DNA from: Flavobacteriales bacterium
Lineage (GTDB): Bacteria; Bacteroidota; Bacteroidia; Flavobacteriales; Schleiferiaceae
Assembly (NCBI GenBank): GCA_017795025.1
Contig: CP051243.1
Location: 806,001 to 870,000 of the forward strand
Length of the DNA: 64,000 nucleotides
Reading direction: 5' to 3'
The translations under genes and the position numbers were made by a program. Each line of letters opens with the position of its first letter. Position 1 is the first letter of the stretch. Shown piece by piece: positions 25,578-34,470 of the stretch. Below the pieces are notes generated by a model. It was not told where the DNA came from, did not search any database, and worked only from the letters and a program-made list of their open reading frames with translations.

Positions 25578-26301
25578 ATTCTTTTTGAATCAGCTGGGTA
25601 ATCTTCTGATATAATTCCGCAATCTCCGGATTGTCGAGCATCTCTAAATGTGCGGCAAGGGTATTCTCATCTTTTCGCACTGCCGGTCCGGTTTGGTTTA
25701 AAATGGGATCTGCTTCACTAAGTCCCGCAATTTGCTGTTGCAGAAGGGGTTTTAGGATCGTTAAGGGCAGTCCGGCCGCTTTTAAAACCTGATAACTTTG
25801 GTGGTAAAGTAGGTTGGAGAAATTGTGACTAAAAACAGCGGCTAGATGCAGATAACGACGTTTCTCACTGGGAACGGGGTAGTACTGTAGCTTATAATGC
25901 TCTGCAAAATGAGCCAGTTGCTGGTAGTTCGCTTCCGAATTTGCTTCGAGGCAAAAAGGAATTTCTTTAATCGAAAACTCACTTTCTGCTTTAATGCTCA
26001 TCAATGGGTAAAAAATTCCCCGATTGGGGTGCTTGGGGTTCAATTGTTCCAAACCTATGCTTCCTGAAGTATGCACGAGCATTCCTTCCTGGATAGGGAT
26101 TTCTCGAGATACGGTGGCAATAGCACGATCGGCGACACAGATAAAACATAAATCCGCATCGGTATTAATCGCCGCCCACGATTTTTCGCCAGTCTTTGGC
26201 TGCCGAGCAAACACTCTTACCTCAATAGCCATCTGCCGAAAGGCTTGGGCTAAATAGGTACCTACGCGGCCGTTTCCTAAGATGGATACTTGCTTAATCA
26301 C
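25561..26301 (-). CDS. Rossmann-fold and DUF2520 domain protein
   Basis: About 246 residues. The N-terminal nucleotide-binding motif is VSILGNGRVGTYLAQAF, followed by CVADRAIATV and VHTSGSIG, the layout of ProC-like or F420-dependent NADP oxidoreductase domains. The C-terminal half (HLAAVFSHNFSNLLYHQSYQVL) is a DUF2520-type helical domain. A longer frame starts at 26343, but GTG at 26301 fits because it directly precedes KQVSILGNGRVG and follows a TAnnTTTG box by four bases, which would make it leaderless or nearly so. It heads the kdsC-ubiA-maf operon. The substrate is not known. Confidence 0.85.
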   Translation of the reverse strand: MIKQVSILGNGRVGTYLAQAFRQMAIEVRVFARQPKTGEKSWAAINTDADLCFICVADRAIATVSREIPIQEGMLVHTSGSIGLEQLNPKHPNRGIFYPLMSIKAESEFSIKEIPFCLEANSEANYQQLAHFAEHYKLQYYPVPSEKRRYLHLAAVFSHNFSNLLYHQSYQVLKAAGLPLTILKPLLQQQIAGLSEADPILNQTGPAVRKDENTLAAHLEMLDNPEIAELYQKITQLIQKEYGKKL

Positions 26302-26305
26302 AGCC

Positions 26306-26313
26306 CAAAAGTA
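26306..26313 (-). promoter_or_regulatory. Putative -7 box of the DUF2520-kdsC-ubiA-maf operon
   Basis: The minus strand reads TACTTTTG, an exact TAnnTTTG match that ends four bases before the GTG start. A transcript starting at the usual distance would begin at or next to the start codon. Confidence 0.4.
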
Positions 26314-26383
26314 CGCATTGCCTAAAGCATAGCCTAGGGGCAAAAAATACTTAGTATCTTGAGGCCTTCACTCTGCTACTTTT

Positions 26384-28321
26384 ATGAAGAATCGATTATT
26401 CCTTTGGATTTTAATCTTGGTAATTTCAGCTCCGGCTATTAAGGCGGCACACCTTATTGGAGGCGAAATAACCTATACCTGTCAAGGTAACAATTTGTAC
26501 ACCGTTTCCTTAAGAGTTTACCGTGACTGTCAAGGTGGTGGGGCCGCCTTTGATGGGGTGGCCAATGTGGCTATTTACGACATTAATAACCAACTTATTC
26601 AAACCCTTGGGATTCCCAGAGGGCAAATCATATCCTTAAACAATAGCTTAACCAGTGATCCTTGTGTAAGCGTTCCCGCCAATTTATGTGTGGAGTATGC
26701 TGATTATGTGGATACGATTACGCTGCCACCTTTAGTAGGAGGCTATACTTTGGTACACCAACGCTGTTGCCGAAACGCGGTAATTGGCAATGTGAGTAAT
26801 CCCGGGAGTATAGGAAACACCTATTCGGTGCGAATTCCAAGCATGGATACCACTTGTAATAGTGCGCCACAAATTGTTCGTCCGCCCGATAATGTATTGT
26901 GCTTAAACCGCCCAGCCAGTATAGATATTCAAGTAACCGAAGCCGATGGCGATTCGTTGAGCTTTGATCTTTGTCAGATTTTCGCTGGTGGGGGAAGTGC
27001 CGGTGGAGGCGGAGGCGGAAACTGCTTCTCGGTAATCCCTAATCCTCCTTGTCCGCCGCCCTTTACTCCGGTACAGTTTGCCGCTCCCTATACCTTTTCC
27101 AATCCCATTCCAGCCTCTTCTAATTTTACCATAAACCCACGAACTGGTCGCATACGTGGACAATCTAACCAGGCGGGCATTTACGTGGCGGGAATTTGTA
27201 TTACCGAATGGCGAGACGGGCAGATTATGTCGACCGTAAGACTGGACTACCAATTTGCAGTTACCCAGTGCACCCAAAATGTGGTGAGTGATATGGTTAC
27301 GCCCATTGAAGACCCTACCATTTTATGTGATGGATTAACGGTACTCTTTGAAAGTGAAACCCAAAATACCAATGACCTTTTGTGGAATTTTGGCGATCAT
27401 ACCACCAATCGCGATACCAGCACCGCAGCCAACCCCACCTGGACCTATCCTAGTCCTGGAACCTATTTAGTGACCCTAGTGGCCAACCCCGGTCAAACTT
27501 GTAGCGATACCATGTTTGCTCCTTTTGAGGTAAAAGCGCCGGTGCAAGCCGATTTTCTTTGGGATGGGGTTCCTTGTTTTGAGGTGCAAGATTTGCGTTT
27601 TGAAGCAACGGGATCTAATGTCCGACCGAATACCCGCTACGAATGGGAGTTTGGAGCTGATGCCTTAATTCCTTTTGTAACTGGTCCTCGGGCCTTCGGT
27701 ATATCATGGGTGCAGCCCGGACGAAAACCGGTGAAGCTGACGCTCTATTGGGACAGTTGTTCGCAAACGGTGATTGATACCATCGATATTCAAAGAGGCA
27801 ATGTATTTGTTGATGCAGGTCCGGATACAGCCATTCAAAGGGGATCCGAATTGCGTTTAAACGCCAATTATGGTTCCGATTACTATTGGTATGCCAGCTC
27901 GCCTATCGAAATTGACAACCCCTTTGGTCGTTCACCGAGCATTCGCTTTAGGCGAGAGGATGATACCGTTTTGGTTTATTTGATATTAACCGACCAGTAT
28001 GGCTGTAAAGGCAAAGATTCGCTATGGGTGTATATAAGTGATGATTTGGATCAAGTAGTCTATAATATCATTACTCCCAATGGGGATGGTCTCAATGACT
28101 TCTTTGACCTCAAGCATATCAATCCTGCAGGGAATTGCGGTTTAACCATCATGAATCGCTGGGGATCGGTGGTTTACCGCGATGAAGCTTATGGCAACGA
28201 CTGGTTTGGAACCGATCAGGATGGAAACCCCTTACCGGATGGCACCTATTATTATGTGGTTCAATGCGGCCTAGAGGTCCGATCTACCGGGCCTATTACC
28301 ATTCAGAATTTTACTGATTAA
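26384..28321 (+). CDS. PKD-containing secreted protein with type B T9SS sorting domain
   Basis: 645 residues. The signal peptide is followed by AAHLIGGEITYTCQGNN, a start common to Bacteroidota surface proteins of this kind, then Cys pairs in a beta-rich domain, a PKD-like domain (about 312-382; LLWNFGDHTTNR) and a C-terminal gliding-motility-type domain (about 559-645; NIITPNGDGLNDFFDL, NRWGSVVYR, DGTYYYVV). This C-terminus marks type B cargo of the type IX secretion system, usually attached to the cell surface. A run of glycines (about residues 206-212) looks like a linker and keeps the frame. The gene ends one base before the convergent ccmF stop. Confidence 0.9.
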   Translation: MKNRLFLWILILVISAPAIKAAHLIGGEITYTCQGNNLYTVSLRVYRDCQGGGAAFDGVANVAIYDINNQLIQTLGIPRGQIISLNNSLTSDPCVSVPANLCVEYADYVDTITLPPLVGGYTLVHQRCCRNAVIGNVSNPGSIGNTYSVRIPSMDTTCNSAPQIVRPPDNVLCLNRPASIDIQVTEADGDSLSFDLCQIFAGGGSAGGGGGGNCFSVIPNPPCPPPFTPVQFAAPYTFSNPIPASSNFTINPRTGRIRGQSNQAGIYVAGICITEWRDGQIMSTVRLDYQFAVTQCTQNVVSDMVTPIEDPTILCDGLTVLFESETQNTNDLLWNFGDHTTNRDTSTAANPTWTYPSPGTYLVTLVANPGQTCSDTMFAPFEVKAPVQADFLWDGVPCFEVQDLRFEATGSNVRPNTRYEWEFGADALIPFVTGPRAFGISWVQPGRKPVKLTLYWDSCSQTVIDTIDIQRGNVFVDAGPDTAIQRGSELRLNANYGSDYYWYASSPIEIDNPFGRSPSIRFRREDDTVLVYLILTDQYGCKGKDSLWVYISDDLDQVVYNIITPNGDGLNDFFDLKHINPAGNCGLTIMNRWGSVVYRDEAYGNDWFGTDQDGNPLPDGTYYYVVQCGLEVRSTGPITIQNFTD

Positions 28322-28322
28322 C

Positions 28323-31055
28323 TTAGGCTTTTAAGCGTTGCCAAACAGCGATAAAGCTGCCGATAACCATTAGGATGGAGCCAATCCAAAGGATGTTAAT
28401 CATCGGGAAGATAATAGCCTTTTGAACGATAAAGGGCTTTTCATCTTCATCCTTTTTGGTCCAGGCCTTTAATACGATATCACCCGTTTCGGCGTCTACA
28501 TCTTCAAAGCGGAATTTTAATCCGGCTGCCTCCAAGCTGGTATCGCGGTATTCGGTAAAGTCCTCTTCATTAATAATGGCGGGTTGGATAGAAAACTCAT
28601 TGCCCATTACATTCACTACCCGAATATTAGCCGCTAATACGGTTTGCTGTGAGTTTTTGAATTCCTCCAGCTGGGTCGAGACTTTCAGAATAATTTTCTT
28701 GCTGCTGGTTTCCACGTCTTCAAAACGCAGGGCAAGATTGTATTCTTCGAGCAGCGTGTCACGGTACTCTTTGGTTTGATCGTCAATAATAAAGGCGGGC
28801 CGCACGATTTGAACCTTACCATTAGGTGCCAAAACCTGCAAGTTGGCGGTAATCTTAGCCGCTCTTAGCGCTTTGGTTTCCTCATCCATGCGGGCGTTTA
28901 CGCTTACGCTGTCCAAACTTATTTGGTAATCTTTATAGCTGGCGCTTTCCCCGCGGTTAAGCATCAGCTGAGCGGTTTCGGTTAATCCGCCCGGACTGCG
29001 ATACTCCAGACTGTCGAGGATGACAAAGTGATTGCGATAAAGGGCTGTATCCCCCGTATTAAACTTAATCTCCGCTTCATTTTTATACCCCTCGGGGCTA
29101 GGAGCCTCCAAGTCGGATGAATAGGTAATATGGGTATAAATGTCGCGGTCCCAAAAATGCTTAGTGTCCGGATTGGGATTGGGTCCCATTTGCTCAGACA
29201 TCTGTAAGAATGGCCTTAAAGTGAATTCTGGCGAATCGTCATTTTGATCTTTAAAGTAGGATACTTGATAAAACTGTTTGTCTTTCTCCACTTCCATTCC
29301 CTCAAATACCGCCTGGTATTGCCCCATTGGAACCGTATCACCCAATTCCATGAGAGCATTCTCGTTAGAGGGGAAATCTTCCCCTAAGGATACCTGACTT
29401 TGACTAATAATATCCTTACGGGCATTAGAGATTAAGGCACCTAATAAAATGAGCGCAAAACCCATATGGGCTACCGAGCTTCCCGCGAAGGAGAGTTTAC
29501 CTTTTCCCTTTTTTAGCCAAAACCAGAGGTTACTGACGCTAGCAAATACCGCAGCGAAAAGTAAACTGAGGTATAAGGGATCGCGCCAAAAATCATACAG
29601 TTGGGCAAATAAGGCAGTAACAACTAAGCTTGAGGCAAAGCCCACCGCAATACCTCGCCAAAAGAATTTAAGACTGGTTTTTCCGTATTTAAGAAACTGA
29701 CCAATCGCCATTAAAAGGGCAATGATGATAGCGAAGGGGAGCTGCCAACTATTGTAGTGCTTAATGGCATCAAGAGGAGGGGCCATGGCATCTTCTAAAA
29801 TAGGAATTAAGCCCTCGGGACCAATAAGTTTATTAATCACCGGTATGGAGGTGCTAAAAATGATTTGGAAAGCAGAGATAAGTAAGACCAGACTCGCAAT
29901 AAACATCCAAAACTCTCGAGAGCTTAAATCGTCTCCATCGTCGGGTGTTTTCATCTGCTTATAGCGATAGAGGAATAGGCCTAAAGAAATGAGGGTGAAA
30001 AATAAAAGGTAAATCAAAAGCTGTCCGCTTAATCCGAGGTCTACGAAAGCATGCACCGACGAATCGCCTAGCACCCCGCTACGAGTAAGGAAAGTAGAGT
30101 AGAGGATGAGGATAAAAGTGAGAATACTCATGAAGAATGCGGCCGCCAGACCAGTACGCTTATTGCGAAACACAATAAGCAAATGCGCTGCTCCCGCCAT
30201 GGTGATCCACGGAACTAGGGAGGAGTTCTCTACCGGGTCCCATGCCCAAAAGCCACCAAAGCTTAAGGCTTCATAGGCCCAAGCGCCACCCATTAAAATA
30301 CCTAAGCCTAGAATTCCTACACTAAAAAAGGCCCAGGGAATGGTTGGCTTAACCCATGATTTAAGATCGCCTTTAAACAAGGCCGCCATCGCTAAAGCAA
30401 AAGGCACTAAAGTAGAAGCAAAGCCTAGAAATAGGGTCGGAGGATGGATGGTCATCCAATAATTCTGCAGGAGCGGATTTAAACCACTGCCGTCCATGAA
30501 GTAAGGAAAGCGATCTAAGTAATCGGCAAATTGCGTCCAGGGTAAACCTAAGTTATCCTCGGTTTCGCGCATCAGTATGAAGGGGCTGCTGCCGATTTTC
30601 AAACCTAAGGGATAGATTCCCAAGACCATAGAAGCCAAGAAGGCCTGTACCGCCGAGAAAACCATCATGGCATAGCTTTCCCATTTTTTAGCGGTGAACA
30701 TCAGAATTAAGCCAAGCACCGCATGCCAGAAAAGCCAAAGTATAAAGCTGCCTTCCTGACCTTCCCAAAAAGCACTAAACACAAAACGGGTTTCTAAATC
30801 GAGGGAAGAGTGTTTAAATACGTAATCGTATTCGAAGTAATGATTGAGCAGTAAATAGAATAGGCTCAAGACTATGCCAAACACCCCAACACTGTGAGCG
30901 GCAAAGGCAGATCGAGCCAATTTGCGGTAATTTGAATTCTGCGTTTTCTCGAAAAGGTAGTAACCAATGATAGCCACCAAGGCAGCAGCAAAAGCTAGGC
31001 TAACTGATAGTCGACCAATCTCCCCAGGGAGAATGTGTTCCCCAACATATTCCAT
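28323..31055 (-). CDS. ccmF: CcmF-like cytochrome c heme lyase subunit
   Basis: 910-residue membrane protein, longer than E. coli CcmF (about 650) because of an extended periplasmic C-terminal region typical of Bacteroidota. The WWD heme-handling motif WAYEALSFGGFWAWDPVENS lies near residue 265, and multiple membrane helices surround it. The last helix is near the C-terminus (INILWIGSILMVIGSFIAVW). It attaches heme to apocytochrome c in the periplasm. It is the last gene of the ccm operon, 11 bases after ccmE. Confidence 0.93.
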   Translation of the reverse strand: MEYVGEHILPGEIGRLSVSLAFAAALVAIIGYYLFEKTQNSNYRKLARSAFAAHSVGVFGIVLSLFYLLLNHYFEYDYVFKHSSLDLETRFVFSAFWEGQEGSFILWLFWHAVLGLILMFTAKKWESYAMMVFSAVQAFLASMVLGIYPLGLKIGSSPFILMRETEDNLGLPWTQFADYLDRFPYFMDGSGLNPLLQNYWMTIHPPTLFLGFASTLVPFALAMAALFKGDLKSWVKPTIPWAFFSVGILGLGILMGGAWAYEALSFGGFWAWDPVENSSLVPWITMAGAAHLLIVFRNKRTGLAAAFFMSILTFILILYSTFLTRSGVLGDSSVHAFVDLGLSGQLLIYLLFFTLISLGLFLYRYKQMKTPDDGDDLSSREFWMFIASLVLLISAFQIIFSTSIPVINKLIGPEGLIPILEDAMAPPLDAIKHYNSWQLPFAIIIALLMAIGQFLKYGKTSLKFFWRGIAVGFASSLVVTALFAQLYDFWRDPLYLSLLFAAVFASVSNLWFWLKKGKGKLSFAGSSVAHMGFALILLGALISNARKDIISQSQVSLGEDFPSNENALMELGDTVPMGQYQAVFEGMEVEKDKQFYQVSYFKDQNDDSPEFTLRPFLQMSEQMGPNPNPDTKHFWDRDIYTHITYSSDLEAPSPEGYKNEAEIKFNTGDTALYRNHFVILDSLEYRSPGGLTETAQLMLNRGESASYKDYQISLDSVSVNARMDEETKALRAAKITANLQVLAPNGKVQIVRPAFIIDDQTKEYRDTLLEEYNLALRFEDVETSSKKIILKVSTQLEEFKNSQQTVLAANIRVVNVMGNEFSIQPAIINEEDFTEYRDTSLEAAGLKFRFEDVDAETGDIVLKAWTKKDEDEKPFIVQKAIIFPMINILWIGSILMVIGSFIAVWQRLKA

Positions 31056-31066
31056 CTACACCCGTA

Positions 31067-31465
31067 TTATTCTTGGTAGGTATCGTAACCCGCCAATTCA
31101 TTTTGTTCGTTGTACTTACTTGGACATTTCATTAAAATCTCCTCCGCCACAAAGGCGCTGTCCGTAGCAAAGCCCTTCATGGTAATCTCTTCGCTACGCT
31201 CAAAATCCTGAGGTTTTGGCTGATTGTAAAAAACCTTTTGTTTTTCCCCCTCTTTATCGATAGCGGTGAAGGTAAAGCGGTTGGCGCGCGCATCGTAGTC
31301 CATCGGAGCATCGGTATCCAAATAACCAATAACCGTGTATTTCGTGCCTTTTTGTTCTAAGGCCTGATTAAAACCAACATAGGTTGAAGCATCGTTTATG
31401 GTCACCATAATGGCGCCAATCGCAATGGCAATAAAGATGATTATAGCGATGTGGGTCTTTTTCAT
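31067..31465 (-). CDS. ccmE: CcmE heme chaperone, CXXXY variant
   Basis: 132 residues: an N-terminal membrane anchor (HIAIIIFIAIAIGAIMV), then the OB-fold CcmE body (KYTVIGYLD, FTFTAIDKEGEKQKVFYNQ). At the site where most CcmE proteins carry the heme-binding His of HXXXY, this one has LMKCPSKY, so Cys114 takes the His place and Tyr118 is kept. A CXXXY form of CcmE is known from archaea and some bacteria whose system I lacks CcmH. It overlaps ccmD by four bases and precedes ccmF by 11. Confidence 0.9.
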   Translation of the reverse strand: MKKTHIAIIIFIAIAIGAIMVTINDASTYVGFNQALEQKGTKYTVIGYLDTDAPMDYDARANRFTFTAIDKEGEKQKVFYNQPKPQDFERSEEITMKGFATDSAFVAEEILMKCPSKYNEQNELAGYDTYQE

Positions 31466-31683
31466 TTATTATTGACTTTCTCCAGTTTTGAAATCTTTCT
31501 ATCGAGCCGAATTAGGTAAGTGGCAATCCCTGCGAAGATGATGAGCAATACGCCTACAACCACATAAATTTTCCCCTCTGCACGAAAGGTATCGGCCATC
31601 TCTGGTCCTGCTTCTTGGGCGATAAGCCCCATGGGAGTAGCCATTAAGAGGCTTAAAAGCAGATAGTTAATTTTATTCTTCAT
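31462..31683 (-). CDS. ccmD: CcmD-like small membrane protein
   Basis: 73 residues with a signal-like N-terminus (NYLLLSLLMATPMGLIAQ) and one membrane helix (KIYVVVGVLLIIFAGIATYLI), then a charged tail IRLDRKISKLEKV. Size, topology and position between ccmC and ccmE match CcmD-family proteins, which help release holo-CcmE. The sequence itself has few diagnostic residues, so the name rests mainly on context. It overlaps ccmC by 11 bases. Confidence 0.78.
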   Translation of the reverse strand: MKNKINYLLLSLLMATPMGLIAQEAGPEMADTFRAEGKIYVVVGVLLIIFAGIATYLIRLDRKISKLEKVNNK

Positions 31684-32326
31684 GACTAAGTTTTATAAAT
31701 CGGCTTCGCAATTGACTTATCCAAAGCCCAATTAATATCCATCCTACTACCGCAGCGTAAAAAATGGGACGCATATCCGAATTCAAATCGTATTGATTAA
31801 AGCCGGGGTTACCGCCATTGCCGGGGTGCAGGCTATCGGTTAAACGTGGGAGGATGCCGATAAATACAATCATCATTACAAAGGCAAAGATGTTATACAC
31901 TCCGGCTAAACGGGCCTTTTTTTGCGGATCTTCTACCGAGCCGCGCAATACAAAATAGGCTAGGTAAATAAGCATGGTAACGGCCGTGCCATTGAGTTTA
32001 GGATCATTGGTCCAAAAGCTACCCCAGGTAAATTGCGCCCAAAACATTCCGGTTAACAAGCCCAAGCTGGAAAGTAAAAAGCCGGTTCGAGCGAACTCAT
32101 AAGCCCAGAGGTCGCGATTAAAACTGTAATTGCCCAATGTAAGGATGCTGAAAATCACACTCAATAGCATCATGGCAATCATCGAAAACCACATGGGCAC
32201 ATGGTAGTACAGAACCCGAATCGTTTCATTTAGAATATCCAAACGGGGTACTTCACCTAGTAATCCCATGATAATTGAATACGCTACTAGGATGATTCCT
32301 AGTACCTTCCACCAGATGCCTTTCAT
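31673..32326 (-). CDS. ccmC: CcmC/CcsA-like heme handling membrane protein
   Basis: About 217 residues with six hydrophobic segments. The WWD-type motif WGSFWTNDPKLNGT and conserved histidines (YYHVPMWFSM, DSLHPG) identify a CcmC, which loads heme on CcmE. I use the ATG at 32326 (MKGIWWKVLG), which is 8 bases after ccmB; a TTG at 32347 would overlap ccmB. Confidence 0.9.
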   Translation of the reverse strand: MKGIWWKVLGIILVAYSIIMGLLGEVPRLDILNETIRVLYYHVPMWFSMIAMMLLSVIFSILTLGNYSFNRDLWAYEFARTGFLLSSLGLLTGMFWAQFTWGSFWTNDPKLNGTAVTMLIYLAYFVLRGSVEDPQKKARLAGVYNIFAFVMMIVFIGILPRLTDSLHPGNGGNPGFNQYDLNSDMRPIFYAAVVGWILIGLWISQLRSRFIKLSHEE

Positions 32327-32334
32327 AGCTCTTT

Positions 32335-32988
32335 TTAATCGCGCCAAAGGTAGGGAAATAAGAGGTAGGACAATAGCAAAGAAACCAATGCCAGTAAGGC
32401 TAAAACTATCAAAAGGGAGCTGTTTACTTCCCAGCTAAAACCGCTTAAGCCACGCAAGCTTAATTTACTTAAAGTGAGTATTTGAGGGTACAGCAAGGGA
32501 ATGCTTAAAATAGCGGGTAGGGCAGGATTATTTCCAGCTTTGGCGGCGATAGCTGCAACCAAGGTAAGGATGGCGCTAAAGCCAAGGGAGGCTAAAATCA
32601 AAACGGTGATAAATGCCAAGGGAGAGGCAATGGGAAATCCCATAAAAAAGCCAAATACCAAAACGGTTATCAATGCCAATAAACTGAGGTAGATGAAGTT
32701 GTAGATGATTTTCCCCAGAATTAACTTCTCCGGGGCTATCATACCGTAGTATAAGAGAAAGCGCTGATCTGCCTCATAACTGAAGCTTCGAAAAGCGGCC
32801 TGCACCGCAGCAAACAGAAAGATTACCCAAAAAAAGGCATTCCAACTTTCGATGGAAAGACTTTGCATGAACACCAAATTGGCCAGGTAAACAGTGGAAA
32901 GCACGTAAATTAGGATGGAGAAGTAGGATCGACGTTCCCTGAACTCCAAACGAAAGTTTAGACTAATTACTTGCCACAGTTTTTTCAT
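32335..32988 (-). CDS. ccmB: CcmB-like heme exporter membrane subunit
   Basis: About 217 residues with six membrane segments. The N-terminus WQVISLNFRLEFRERRSYF and YLANLVFMQS, and the positive loop before LILGKIIYNFIY, fit CcmB. CcmB normally works with the ATPase CcmA, whose gene is not next to it. Start at the ATG 32988; a TTG nine bases upstream is less likely. It follows the 33019-33696 gene after 30 bases. Confidence 0.88.
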   Translation of the reverse strand: MKKLWQVISLNFRLEFRERRSYFSILIYVLSTVYLANLVFMQSLSIESWNAFFWVIFLFAAVQAAFRSFSYEADQRFLLYYGMIAPEKLILGKIIYNFIYLSLLALITVLVFGFFMGFPIASPLAFITVLILASLGFSAILTLVAAIAAKAGNNPALPAILSIPLLYPQILTLSKLSLRGLSGFSWEVNSSLLIVLALLALVSLLLSYLLFPYLWRD

Positions 32989-33018
32989 GGGCCGCAAAGA
33001 TAGGCCTCAGGTGCTAAA

Positions 33019-33696
33019 CTAGGCTTCCGGATTGGCCTGCCTTTTAAGGTCTTCTAAATTCAATTGCCGAAAAGAGAACTTATAGCCTTCTACCACGGCT
33101 AATACGTAAAACAGGATATCTATAACACTAAAGGAGTCCATCATAATTTCGGGCAGATAGCTGTAATCCAATTGTAAGATTACCTCAAAGTAACTTAGGC
33201 CAACTTCCGGGGCTATAAAACCGATAACGCTAAAGAAATTACCCAGTAAAACACTAAACAAGGAAATAGCTCCTCCAGCAATACCAAATTTTGGTTCTAG
33301 TCCTTTACCAAAGTTTCGAATGGCAATACCGACTAGGGCGCCAATACCAACGGCCATAAACCCAATTTGATAACCGGTAGCCACAGTTAAGATTCCCCAA
33401 ATTATGGCACCGCCTATACCGGCCAGAATGCCCATTCCCAAACCTAATTCCCAACGTTGTTCGGCGAGCAGGCTTTCCATTTTTTCGGGACTTAGGGCAC
33501 GACTAAGCTCGTCATGATGAACCGCCTCTTGATATTCTGTGGATGGTTCCGGAACAGTGGGGTCATTTTGATAATCAGGACATTCGCCTTCAAAATCGGC
33601 CTTCTCGCCAGTTAGCGTGCAAATAATTCCTTGTTTAAGGTCTAATTTTCGATTGGTGCATTGCTTGCAAAAGACCAATTGTTCTTCTCGGGTCAT
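33019..33696 (-). CDS. Conserved membrane protein with N-terminal Cys motif
   Basis: 225 residues. The N-terminus has four cysteines in a zinc-ribbon-like layout (FCKQCTNRK, GIICTLTG, FEGECPDY), then a charged helix and four to five membrane segments (GLGMGILAGIGGAIIWGIL, GFMAVGIGALVGIAI, IAGGAISLFSVLLGN, IDILFYVLAVVEG). I know no function; similar proteins are common in Flavobacteriia. It is the first gene of the ccm operon, downstream of a good promoter and 30 bases before ccmB, which suggests but does not show a link to cytochrome c assembly. Confidence 0.82.
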   Translation of the reverse strand: MTREEQLVFCKQCTNRKLDLKQGIICTLTGEKADFEGECPDYQNDPTVPEPSTEYQEAVHHDELSRALSPEKMESLLAEQRWELGLGMGILAGIGGAIIWGILTVATGYQIGFMAVGIGALVGIAIRNFGKGLEPKFGIAGGAISLFSVLLGNFFSVIGFIAPEVGLSYFEVILQLDYSYLPEIMMDSFSVIDILFYVLAVVEGYKFSFRQLNLEDLKRQANPEA

Positions 33697-33743
33697 ATGT
33701 TAAGGTTTTAGCCTTTCGGCAGATGGTTATCGCGCTTTGCCAC

Positions 33744-33776
33744 CAAATGTAAATGGGAAAGGCGAAGCGGTTCAAA
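33744..33776 (-). promoter_or_regulatory. Promoter of the 33696-ccm operon
   Basis: The minus strand reads TTTG (33776-33773), 21 bases, then TACATTTG (33751-33744). Both elements and spacing match the Bacteroidota consensus TTTG-N17-23-TAnnTTTG, the best match seen here. A second exact box, TATATTTG, lies at 33780-33773. The leader would be about 40 bases. Confidence 0.6.
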
Positions 33777-33823
33777 TATAGAATTAGCTCCGAAAAGATG
33801 AGGGCAAAATGGGTGGTTAAAGC

Positions 33824-33855
33824 AAAAAAAAAGCCCTTCTAAAAATGAAAGGGCT
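33824..33855 (-). terminator. Rho-independent terminator of the glutathione peroxidase gene
   Basis: On the minus strand a 7-bp stem, AGCCCTT (33855-33849) with AAGGGCT (33838-33832), is followed by a run of T, 20 bases after the stop of the peroxidase gene. Confidence 0.75.
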
Positions 33856-33876
33856 CTGTAAAGCAATGATATATAA

Positions 33877-34470
33877 TTATTTACCTGAGGCGAAATTCAC
33901 AATTTCTTCATCCATCGGATTCGTGCGACTGCTGTGATGGGCCACCCAATTACCTTTTTCGTCTACCAAGAATTTATTGAAGTTCCAGGAAACACTAGCA
34001 TCATCTACACCATTCAAAGCCTTGTCGGTTAGCCAAGCGTAAACGGGATGTTGATCATCGCCCTTTACATCAATTTTGTCCATCATCGGAAAACTAACTC
34101 CGTAGTTCTTTTTGCAGAATTCAGCAATCTCTTCATTGCTGCCGGGTTCCTGACCCATAAACTGATTGCAAGGGAAACCCAAAATCACAAATTTATCGCC
34201 ACCATATTCTTTATACAGCGACTGTAAATCTTCGTATTGAGGGGTATAGCCACACTTACTGGCCGTATTTACAATCAACACTCTTTTTCCTTTTAAACTT
34301 GAAAATTTAAAGTCATCGCCGTTGATGTCCTTTACGGTAAAATCGTGGAAATTCACGGTACTCGCCTCATTTAAGGCCAAGCGCCGATTGGAATTTTCGG
34401 AAGTGGAGGGAGAAGTATTGCAGGCACTTAAAAAGGCCAATCCAAATAACAGAGAAAGAATGCGTTTCAT
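33877..34470 (-). CDS. Lipoprotein glutathione peroxidase
   Basis: About 197 residues. The signal RILSLLFGLAFLSAC has a lipobox, so it is anchored in the envelope. The catalytic residues are Cys in NTASKCGYTPQ, Gln in FPCNQFMGQEPG (with a likely resolving Cys) and Trp in SVSWNFNKFLVD. Cys-type members mostly use thioredoxin rather than glutathione. Start at the ATG 34470, which precedes the signal peptide; a frame open to 34506 adds 12 residues before it. It lies divergent from mtaB and has its own terminator. Confidence 0.92.
   Translation of the reverse strand: MKRILSLLFGLAFLSACNTSPSTSENSNRRLALNEASTVNFHDFTVKDINGDDFKFSSLKGKRVLIVNTASKCGYTPQYEDLQSLYKEYGGDKFVILGFPCNQFMGQEPGSNEEIAEFCKKNYGVSFPMMDKIDVKGDDQHPVYAWLTDKALNGVDDASVSWNFNKFLVDEKGNWVAHHSSRTNPMDEEIVNFASGK

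Noticed and set aside
26990-27030. Frameshift or low-complexity error at the glycine run of the type B T9SS gene
   Set aside because: The frame continues without change into clear PKD and C-terminal domains; glycine runs are common as linkers.
28456-31167. Open frames on the plus strand opposite ccmF and ccmE
   Set aside because: They follow codon shadows of the minus-strand genes and have no family signature or start context.
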